Source of the DNA: Candidatus Heimdallarchaeota archaeon
Lineage (GTDB): Archaea; Asgardarchaeota; Heimdallarchaeia; Heimdallarchaeales; Kariarchaeaceae
DNA: 5,554 nucleotides
Direction: 5' to 3'
Assembly: GCA_029882335.1 (NCBI GenBank)
Contig: JAOUKW010000283.1
Span: 1 to 5,554 of the forward strand
The notes beneath the pieces were generated by a model. It did no database searches. It had not been told where the DNA came from and was given only the letters and a program-made list of their open reading frames with translations. Position numbers and translations under genes: made by a program. This document shows, in pieces, positions 1 to 5,502 of the stretch; positions within the stretch are counted from its first letter, which is position 1; every line of letters starts with the position of its first letter.

Positions 1-17
1 TACCTAAAATCAATCAC

Positions 18-36
18 TTTGTTACAGTATAACAAA
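18..36. repeat. 7-bp inverted repeat TTTGTTA/TAACAAA
   Basis: The arms at 18-24 and 30-36 are perfect reverse complements around a 5-nt spacer. The dyad is far upstream of promoter 1, so it could equally belong to the 3' end of a gene before the window. Low base complexity makes chance a real explanation. Confidence 0.25.
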
Positions 37-73
37 TTTGAAATCTGAATATACCAAATATAGTTCAACCCAC

Positions 74-91
74 TCTTAATTACAATTAAGA
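74..91. repeat. 18-bp operator-like palindrome
   Basis: The arms TCTTAATT (74-81) and AATTAAGA (84-91) are perfect reverse complements around the 2-nt spacer AC. The size and spacing resemble a binding site for a dimeric helix-turn-helix regulator. The site lies about 190 nt upstream of the TATA box of gene 1, which is far for a direct archaeal operator. Function is unproven. Confidence 0.3.
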
Positions 92-223
92 TAGGTTAAT
101 TTCAAATATGGTAGAAAGAAAGAATTAAAACAGAATAACTATTCAGGAAATAGATTATTTTTCATAAAATAATTGAAAGTTAAGAAGAAAACTAGTGATT
201 CACTATTCTAACAAAAGTTGATT

Positions 224-243
224 ATTATTAAATTTTTAATAAT
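224..243. repeat. 20-bp A/T palindrome upstream of promoter 1
   Basis: The arms ATTATTAAA (224-232) and TTTAATAAT (235-243) are perfect reverse complements with a TT spacer. The palindrome ends 36 nt before the TATA box at 280, a plausible place for an activator or repressor of gene 1. Alternatively it is a chance dyad in A/T-only sequence. Confidence 0.3.
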
Positions 244-272
244 TTCTTTCAATTTATATTTTATTCCTTATT

Positions 273-287
273 AAAGATTTTATATTT
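273..287 (+). promoter_or_regulatory. Archaeal TATA box (with BRE-like purines) for gene 1
   Basis: The octamer TTATATTT at 280-287 is preceded by the purine-rich AAAGATT (273-279), matching the layout of a TFB recognition element followed by a TBP box. Its first T is 30 nt before the GTG at 310, so transcription starting about 26 nt below the box centre would begin at or next to that codon. Genes 2 and 3 have the same arrangement at 29 nt. Five TAT triplets (294-308) fill the spacer between box and start codon. Confidence 0.6.
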
Positions 288-309
288 GAATTCTATTATT
301 ATTATTATA

Positions 310-1287
310 GTGAGGATAAAATATATAATCATCTTGTTATTGATTTTTTATTCCCCTACACATACATCACAAGGAATTCCGAGTACATCACCGGAGAATC
401 CAATAAATGCGAATCTTGGGATGAATCATGGAAATATAACAGGATCAGAATCGGTTTATTTTTACTTTGATAGTGTGGGAAGTTTCCGATTTGAATTAAA
501 TGGCCCAAATGGAACAGATTTTGATATGATTATTTATGATGAAAATATGGAAGAGAAGGGATCTGCTTTCAGCCAGACTTACCCCGAATCAACCTCAACA
601 CATTACATTGTAAGTCCATTATTAATAGAAATTCTACCATGGATTGGTATTGGTAGTTTCACTCTGTTAATATTCCAAATATATCCGAAGGCAAACACCT
701 ATAATCAAGGATTTGAGAAAGATGACATCATTGAATGGAATATAACAAAGGAAAATTCGAACGCAGGAATCGATACATCAATTTCTAAAGCAACCATACA
801 AATTTTATCAGATACATTAATTGATAATTTTACTCTACCAGATCAACTTTTTAAACTAAAATTTGATAATGACACAACAGAGACGATTACAGATAATTTG
901 TATTTTTTCATTATGCCTATTGCCATAAATTTTACTGATTTATCATGGGCAGACATTCGAGAGGCAATGGTACTATATTTAAATACACTAAATCATGAAG
1001 TAAGTTGTTTTGAAGATATTTGTAGATATTACAACTCATCAACAAATGAAGATGGATATGAAAAAATAACACAAATTAAATATGATTTTCATACAGGATT
1101 ACTCATCAATTATTTCAGATTCGAGGAGAATTTAAATGGTTGGAATAAAATCAACTACACCATAAATACATCAGTGGAGCAGTATTATCAATCACAACCA
1201 AATGGCTTATTTATACAAACAAATTGGGTATTTGGATTAATTCTAATTCCTTTTATTCCAATTATAAGAAAAAAGAACATACACTAA
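310..1287 (+). CDS. Secreted, membrane-anchored protein with one PPC-like domain (GTG start)
   Basis: This 325-residue protein is the shortest of three paralogues. I chose GTG at 310 rather than the in-frame TTG at 286. The TTG overlaps the TATA box, whereas GTG gives a normal signal peptide (MRIK, then a hydrophobic run to about residue 14) and a leaderless promoter spacing matching the neighbours. Residues 29-125 form a PPC-like beta domain with the signatures 'GPNGTDFDMIIYD' and 'YPE'. Residues 135-290 are the ectodomain shared with genes 2 and 3: 'DDIIEWNI', then 'FFIMPIAINF', then Cys233-x4-Cys238, then a T-G turn at 262-263. Residues 301-319 are hydrophobic, followed by RKKNIH, giving an extracytoplasmic body with a C-terminal anchor. 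Nine N-x-S/T sequons are present (N42, N67, N144, N173, N187, N207, N242, N282, N286). No catalytic motif is visible, so function is unknown; a surface binding or structural role is inferred. The PPC assignment is by motif resemblance only. Confidence 0.8.
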   Translation: MRIKYIIILLLIFYSPTHTSQGIPSTSPENPINANLGMNHGNITGSESVYFYFDSVGSFRFELNGPNGTDFDMIIYDENMEEKGSAFSQTYPESTSTHYIVSPLLIEILPWIGIGSFTLLIFQIYPKANTYNQGFEKDDIIEWNITKENSNAGIDTSISKATIQILSDTLIDNFTLPDQLFKLKFDNDTTETITDNLYFFIMPIAINFTDLSWADIREAMVLYLNTLNHEVSCFEDICRYYNSSTNEDGYEKITQIKYDFHTGLLINYFRFEENLNGWNKINYTINTSVEQYYQSQPNGLFIQTNWVFGLILIPFIPIIRKKNIH

Positions 1288-1305
1288 TACCTAAAATGAG
1301 ATAAC

Positions 1306-1328
1306 TAAATCGTTATGATTTATTTTTT
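1306..1328 (+). terminator. Hairpin plus T6 terminator candidate after gene 1
   Basis: TAAATC (1306-1311) and GATTTA (1317-1322) can pair around a 5-nt loop and are followed at once by six T (1323-1328), 19 nt after the stop codon of gene 1. Archaeal RNA polymerase terminates at T-rich tracts even without a stem, so the T run is the stronger evidence. The stem is short and A/T-rich. The site fits separate transcription of gene 1 and gene 2. Confidence 0.5.
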
Positions 1329-1352
1329 ACTCATGAATCTCTTCGTTTTCGG

Positions 1353-1366
1353 ACAACATTATATAC
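1353..1366 (+). promoter_or_regulatory. Archaeal TATA box (with BRE-like bases) for gene 2
   Basis: TTATATAC (1359-1366) is preceded by ACAACA (1353-1358). The first T is 29 nt before the ATG at 1388, exactly the distance seen at gene 3. The sequence between box and start codon has no Shine-Dalgarno-like purine run, so a leaderless transcript starting at or near the ATG is likely. Confidence 0.65.
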
Positions 1367-1387
1367 TCAATTACAATATAACATACA

Positions 1388-3352
1388 ATGAAGAAACCAA
1401 ACTTATTAATTATGTTATTCTTCTTATCAATAATATATGTACAACCAAATGGGGCGTTATCAGTTGATGTAAATGATCCAGTGAACGCAACACTTGGGCT
1501 TAACACGGGAACACTTGAGAACCAATCCAGTGTATATTATTATCAATTTTTAGCAGAATCAAATGATTATATGTTTTCACTATCAGGACCTACAAGTACT
1601 GATTTTGACATGAGGATCTATGATCTTGATGGAATTTTGATTACGAGTGCGATTGGTGTTGTTTATCCAGACAATGCAGTTATTCTCAATTATCAAGGAA
1701 TATTAAATATAGAAATTTACTCTTTTTCAGGATTTGGTGATTTTGCTTTAAATATATCAATTTATGAAGACCCACAAACTAACAATCCAGTAGATGCATA
1801 CCTAGGAATGAATATAGGAACACTAGATATTGACAATCCATCACATCAGTTCAATTTTGCAACAACGGTAGGAAATTATTCATTTCAACTATCAGGTCCA
1901 GATAATACTGATTTTGATTTACATATTTTAGATGAGTTTGGTGAAATCTTAGCAGGTGCATATGGAATAGATTATCCAGACACTGCATATGTAATAAATT
2001 CACCAACGATTATGACAATAGAAGTATATAGTTTTTTTGGATATGGTGAATTTTCACTCAATATTTCTTCTTTCATACCAACCAATGACCCACAAAATCC
2101 ACCTACACCAGACCCCATCGCTGCAGAACTTGGATCAAACATGGGCGTATTAACAATGGAAAATCCATTTGTATTATATGAGTTCATATCAGTATCAGGA
2201 AATTATTCATTTCAATTATCAGGTCCAGAGGATTCTGATTTTGATATGTATATTATGAATGAGTTTGGTGAAATCTTGGCGAGTGCATTTGATGTAGAAT
2301 ATCCGGACATTGCAAATGTAATAAATGCACCAAATCTTATGATAATAGAAGTATATAGTTATTATGGATATGGTGAATTTGTACTTAATATTTCAGAATA
2401 TACTCCAATACCAGGTGAGAGTTACGATTATCCTATCAATGCACAATTAGGTGACAATTTTGGTTCTATTGGATCAACAGGTGTTAGTTTTTTAAGAATG
2501 GATGAAACAGGTAGTTTTGCATTTTCTCTTACAGGTCCAGAAGAAACTGATTTTGATATGATTATAACGACTTTGGATGGAGAATTTATAGATGGTGCAT
2601 TTGGTGTTACATATCCAGATACAGTAACTATTTACAATCTAGAAACTTCAATTATAATAACGGTATATAGCTTCTCAGGTTATGGAGATTATGTATTACA
2701 TATAGAACAAGTTGCAGATTTAGAAGGTTTACATTATTATAATTTCGTTGAAGGAGATATCTTTGAATGGGAAATTGAAACTGGATTTCAATCTGATGGG
2801 AACACAGAAGGAAGTTCAATAAGAGTATTGATAGAGATACTTGAAACTGACCCAGTATGGATACCAAATGCATTCAATGAATTATTTAATATTTCAATGG
2901 AGGATGAATATTTTTCAGATTACTTTATTTCAGACAATGCAGGTATATTTATTTTACCGATATATGCATCTTTTTCTGATGGTACCATGGCAACTACACA
3001 GGATGAATTACCAAATATGTCAAATGATGCACGTGCAGAAATAACTTGGAGTTGTGATGAGGTGACTTGTACCTCAACCTACTCAAACAATAACGAGGAT
3101 CATTCAATATTCATTTCAATCACCTACAATATCATCACTGGTATACTTGTTCTTTTTGACCTTACTATTGGGACAGAAACTGATCTCGAATATGTTTCAA
3201 TCACTTTATTGACGGATATTTCACATTACCTACCAGATCTAGACGCACTTACCTCTGATGGTAATTTTCTACTTAATCTACCAGTTGATTTATCAGGATT
3301 ATTTATCCTATTAATTTCAATACCCATTTTTAGAAGAAGAATTAAGAGATAG
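1388..3352 (+). CDS. Secreted, membrane-anchored protein with four tandem PPC-like domains
   Basis: This 654-residue protein begins with a signal peptide (MKK, hydrophobic core to about residue 18, cleavage possibly near Ala23). Four PPC-like beta domains follow, at about residues 28-127, 132-229, 242-338 and 347-441. Each carries 'L-[ST]-G-P-x(3)-[ST]-D-F-D', then 'Y-P-D', then '[IV]-Y-S-[FY]-x-G-[FY]-G-[DE]-[FY]'. Copies 2 and 3 are also close at DNA level, which indicates recent internal duplication. A Pro-rich linker (232-243) separates copies 2 and 3. Residues 453-612 are the ectodomain shared with the neighbours: 'GDIFEWEI', 'FILPIYASFSD', Cys556-x4-Cys561 (the only cysteines) and a T-G turn at 584-585. 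The end is a hydrophobic segment (about 631-648) and a basic tail, RRRIKR. Nine N-x-S/T sequons suggest a glycosylated surface protein. PPC domains in other proteins often flank secreted peptidases, but no protease or other enzyme domain is present here. Function is unknown; the stop codon is TAG. Confidence 0.88.
   Translation: MKKPNLLIMLFFLSIIYVQPNGALSVDVNDPVNATLGLNTGTLENQSSVYYYQFLAESNDYMFSLSGPTSTDFDMRIYDLDGILITSAIGVVYPDNAVILNYQGILNIEIYSFSGFGDFALNISIYEDPQTNNPVDAYLGMNIGTLDIDNPSHQFNFATTVGNYSFQLSGPDNTDFDLHILDEFGEILAGAYGIDYPDTAYVINSPTIMTIEVYSFFGYGEFSLNISSFIPTNDPQNPPTPDPIAAELGSNMGVLTMENPFVLYEFISVSGNYSFQLSGPEDSDFDMYIMNEFGEILASAFDVEYPDIANVINAPNLMIIEVYSYYGYGEFVLNISEYTPIPGESYDYPINAQLGDNFGSIGSTGVSFLRMDETGSFAFSLTGPEETDFDMIITTLDGEFIDGAFGVTYPDTVTIYNLETSIIITVYSFSGYGDYVLHIEQVADLEGLHYYNFVEGDIFEWEIETGFQSDGNTEGSSIRVLIEILETDPVWIPNAFNELFNISMEDEYFSDYFISDNAGIFILPIYASFSDGTMATTQDELPNMSNDARAEITWSCDEVTCTSTYSNNNEDHSIFISITYNIITGILVLFDLTIGTETDLEYVSITLLTDISHYLPDLDALTSDGNFLLNLPVDLSGLFILLISIPIFRRRIKR
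1469..2710 (+). repeat. Four-copy PPC-like domain array in gene 2
   Basis: Four coding repeats lie at about 1469-1768, 1781-2074, 2111-2401 and 2426-2710. The shared T/S-D-F-D motif recurs at residues 71, 174, 283 and 387, giving periods of 103, 109 and 104 residues. Every copy keeps the D-F-D and Y-P-D motifs. The four units probably fold as separate beta-sandwich beads that lift the C-terminal or N-terminal part away from the membrane. The shape is inferred from the family. Confidence 0.75.
1871..2394 (+). repeat. Recent internal duplication: 197-nt direct repeat inside gene 2
   Basis: Positions 1871-2067 and 2198-2394 align without gaps at an offset of 327 nt (109 codons). I counted 31 mismatches by hand, about 84% nucleotide identity. 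They encode the core of PPC-like domains 2 and 3. The first 18 bases of each copy are identical (ggaaattattcatttcaa), and several later blocks match exactly. The other two copies in this gene are clearly more diverged, so this pair is the youngest duplication. Confidence 0.8.
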
Positions 3353-3418
3353 AATTAGAGTTCAAAAAATTAGTTTCAATATGACATTAATAATTTACAA
3401 ATTCTGAAATTTTATTAT

Positions 3419-3432
3419 AAAGGATTATATAT
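3419..3432 (+). promoter_or_regulatory. Archaeal TATA box with BRE for gene 3
   Basis: TTATATAT (3425-3432) is preceded by the purine-rich AAAGGA (3419-3424), the best BRE-like element of the three promoters. The first T is 29 nt before the ATG at 3454, the same as for gene 2. No Shine-Dalgarno-like sequence lies before the ATG, so a leaderless message is likely. The 101-nt gap and own promoter argue against simple co-transcription with gene 2, though read-through is possible because no strong terminator follows gene 2. Confidence 0.65.
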
Positions 3433-3453
3433 TTTATATCCCAATCAACAACT

Positions 3454-5502
3454 ATGAGATTAAGTATAATTACCGTTATCTTGTTATTTAGCTCATTTAT
3501 TATAATTCAACCGGTATCGAGTGTACCGGGAGAGAGTTTTACTAATGCAATACCTGCAGTATTAGGACAAAATAATGGAACACTTGTCACTGCATCCGTT
3601 TTTTATAATTTTACAGGAATATCTGGAAAATATAATATTTCTTTAATTGGACCGGAGAATACTGATTTCGACTTTAGAGTATTTGATAACAATCAAAATA
3701 TCATCAATACTGCTTTGGAAACATATTATCCAGATAGTTTAATTGTTGACAATCCTACTTTTCCAATAATCATAGAAGTATATGCCATTGTAGGAAATGG
3801 TAATTTTACCCTACTTATTGAAGAGTATACCGGAAATAATACTACACCAAGGCAACAAATCGCTAAGTTAGGAGATAACTACGGAGAATTCCTCGTTACT
3901 AATGATTTTATTCGATATGATTTTTTAGGCATATCAGGTAGAAACTATCGATTTAATCTATCAGGTGCATCAAATATGAATTTTTACATGTATATCCAAG
4001 ATAGATTTGGAAATTATTTTGATGGTGACGGTGGGAATCCTGCTGTAACTAAAGTATTTAATGCTCCATCAGAGATTGTAATTCATGTGTATCCATACGA
4101 TAATATCGGTCAATTCAAACTTAATGTTGAAGATTTTCAGGGTGTACCAGGTGATCATCCATCAATTCCTTACAACATATCAATTGGTGATACAACTTTC
4201 GAAACAGAAAATGATGATGTATATTTTAAATTTCAAGCAGATAATAATGATTATTTGTTTAAGTCAAATCGATATTTTTCTATTTATATATTCGAGGGAA
4301 ATAATTTAATACCTATTGGAGATGTCGAATATGGTCCAGACGATTATACATTTTTTATATATAATCAAGGTGCTGCAGAAGTAATAATTCATGTGCATAA
4401 TGACTATTGGTATCAAGATAGCATTCAATTTAATACATCACTATATCAAAGCATACTTGGAGATTCTGTTTATAATCCTATTGTTTTAAATGAAGGTCTA
4501 ATTACAGAGTCCTTCAATCAATTTGGAATTAATTACTACCTAATTCCAGAATTTAGTAATTTTAATATTTCAATTGATGGTGAACAGGGCTTTTATGATA
4601 TCCATATGTGGTATCGAGATGGTAGCTACTGGGATAGCATAAATCACTTTGACTATAGTCTTCCATATGAAGAGACATTTTATTCTTTAGAAGGTCCAGT
4701 GTTACTCAAAATATCCGGTCCTGGATATGACTATTATGGCAATCAAGCAGAATTTACTATTAAATTACATGAGTTACCAGGTATTGTTAGTTTTGATTAC
4801 GCTAATTTTAATAGAGGAGATCTAATTGAATGGAATTATGTATTCGCAGATTCAGAGATAGGTACAAGTACTTTTATAGAAAGAGTAACTGTTGAAGTCC
4901 TAGAAGACCAGCCAAGATACATGGTAAATGGTGAAAATGAATTATTCTTAATCACTGAACATGGAACGATAGGAGGAAGAAATCGACAAATTGAAACAAT
5001 TTCTCAAAATGGAATGTTTTATATTTTACCATTGAATGGTAGGTTTTCAGATGATACCTATTCACCATATACAGAACTTCCAATTTTTGATTTAAATATG
5101 ATAATTGAAATTGATGATGGAGGGGTTTATATGGACAATACTTATTGTTTAGAAGATACCTGTGTGATTAATTTTTCAGGAGATCAATGGAGGGGCAGTG
5201 AAGTAGGACATATAAGTGGAAATTTAGAAATTGATAGAAATACAGGAGTTACAGTTTCTTATAGAATTCACACTTCATTTGATGATGGATACTGGTGGAC
5301 AGTAGAAGTAGATCTTCTAACTTCTTTAGATAATATTCCAAATATATATGCAATTCCAGATGATAATAATATTGCACCATCATCATCAGAAGAAGGATCA
5401 TTCCTGTTCTTTGGAGAAATATGGAGCATTTCAGTCATATTAATTAGCTTTACAAGAATTCAACGATTTATAGAAACTAAGAATCAAAAGAAACGTAAGT
5501 AA
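3454..5502 (+). CDS. Secreted, membrane-anchored protein with one canonical and three degenerate PPC-like domains
   Basis: This 682-residue paralogue has a signal peptide (MR, hydrophobic to about residue 19, likely cleavage after V-S-S at 21-23). PPC-like repeat 1 (25-126) is canonical, with 'GPENTDFDFRVFD' and 'YYPD'. Repeats at about 132-227, 232-330 and 335-440 keep the strand pattern but lose D-F-D and Y-P-D: repeat 2 has 'NMNFYMYIQD' and repeat 3 'YFSIYIFEG'. The later repeats are rich in Trp and Tyr ('NDYWYQD', 'HMWYRDGSYWD', 'GYDYYG'), which could suit carbohydrate contact, but this is inference. Residues 452-625 are the shared ectodomain: 'GDLIEWNY', 'FYILPLNGRFSD', Cys565-x4-Cys570 (the only cysteines) and T-G at 597-598. 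A Ser/Glu linker, a hydrophobic segment (about 649-667) and a strongly basic tail (KNQKKRK) form the C-terminal anchor. Eleven N-x-S/T sequons were counted. No catalytic motif is recognised and the function is unknown. Confidence 0.87.
   Translation: MRLSIITVILLFSSFIIIQPVSSVPGESFTNAIPAVLGQNNGTLVTASVFYNFTGISGKYNISLIGPENTDFDFRVFDNNQNIINTALETYYPDSLIVDNPTFPIIIEVYAIVGNGNFTLLIEEYTGNNTTPRQQIAKLGDNYGEFLVTNDFIRYDFLGISGRNYRFNLSGASNMNFYMYIQDRFGNYFDGDGGNPAVTKVFNAPSEIVIHVYPYDNIGQFKLNVEDFQGVPGDHPSIPYNISIGDTTFETENDDVYFKFQADNNDYLFKSNRYFSIYIFEGNNLIPIGDVEYGPDDYTFFIYNQGAAEVIIHVHNDYWYQDSIQFNTSLYQSILGDSVYNPIVLNEGLITESFNQFGINYYLIPEFSNFNISIDGEQGFYDIHMWYRDGSYWDSINHFDYSLPYEETFYSLEGPVLLKISGPGYDYYGNQAEFTIKLHELPGIVSFDYANFNRGDLIEWNYVFADSEIGTSTFIERVTVEVLEDQPRYMVNGENELFLITEHGTIGGRNRQIETISQNGMFYILPLNGRFSDDTYSPYTELPIFDLNMIIEIDDGGVYMDNTYCLEDTCVINFSGDQWRGSEVGHISGNLEIDRNTGVTVSYRIHTSFDDGYWWTVEVDLLTSLDNIPNIYAIPDDNNIAPSSSEEGSFLFFGEIWSISVILISFTRIQRFIETKNQKKRK
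3526..4773 (+). repeat. Eroding PPC-like domain array in gene 3
   Basis: Four beta-rich units lie at about 3526-3831, 3847-4134, 4147-4443 and 4456-4773. Only the first retains the T-D-F-D and Y-P-D signatures. The others are recognised by length, by a recurring start (e.g. 'LGDNYGE' in unit 2) and by the closing '[IV]-x-V-Y/H-x(n)-G/S-x-F' strand. Boundaries of units 3 and 4 are approximate and less certain than those in gene 2. Confidence 0.5.

Larger units (their letters stand above)
1..279. other. Non-coding upstream region
   Basis: This is an AT-rich stretch with no open reading frame of useful length on either strand; the ATG at 108 runs only six codons. It holds three short perfect inverted repeats (18-36, 74-91 and 224-243, listed separately) and leads into promoter 1. 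No tRNA- or rRNA-like structure was seen. The first ten bases (tacctaaaat) reappear directly after the stop codon of gene 1 at 1288-1297, so the window may begin just downstream of another copy of this gene family. That is only a guess. Confidence 0.6.

Noticed and set aside
286..309. TTG start and eight-residue N-terminal extension of gene 1
   Set aside because: The TTG overlaps the TATA box, the extension comes mostly from TAT/ATT triplets, and it would put a second hydrophobic run before the normal signal-peptide start at 310.
1972..2187. 71-codon reverse-strand open frame
   Set aside because: It lies wholly inside gene 2 antisense to the PPC-like repeats, has no promoter and resembles no protein family; it is a shadow frame.
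1469..2710. CRISPR-like or satellite repeat array
   Set aside because: The periodicity of about 103-109 codons is in frame and encodes protein domains; there are no short identical repeats separated by unique spacers.
2652..2873. 73-codon reverse-strand open frame
   Set aside because: It is antisense to the start of the conserved ectodomain of gene 2 and has low-complexity Leu/Gln/Asn content typical of a shadow frame.
2841..3044. 67-codon forward open frame in another frame of gene 2
   Set aside because: It overlaps conserved coding sequence, has Met/Gln-rich shadow composition and no promoter.
3399..3412. Hairpin terminator after gene 2
   Set aside because: Only a 5-bp A/T stem (AAATT/AATTT) with a 4-nt loop followed by a single further T; this is expected by chance in such AT-rich DNA and it sits right before promoter 3.
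3432..3440. Second TATA-like box (TTTTATATC) before gene 3
   Set aside because: It is only 14-22 nt from the ATG, too close for a start upstream of or at the start codon; the box at 3425-3432 has the spacing shared with the other genes.
4085..4309. 74-codon forward open frame in another frame of gene 3
   Set aside because: It overlaps a continuous coding frame that keeps its domain pattern; composition is that of an out-of-frame reading.
310..5502. Secreted peptidase or other enzyme, as PPC domains often accompany
   Set aside because: No catalytic triad context, zinc-binding HExxH or other catalytic motif was seen in any of the three proteins.
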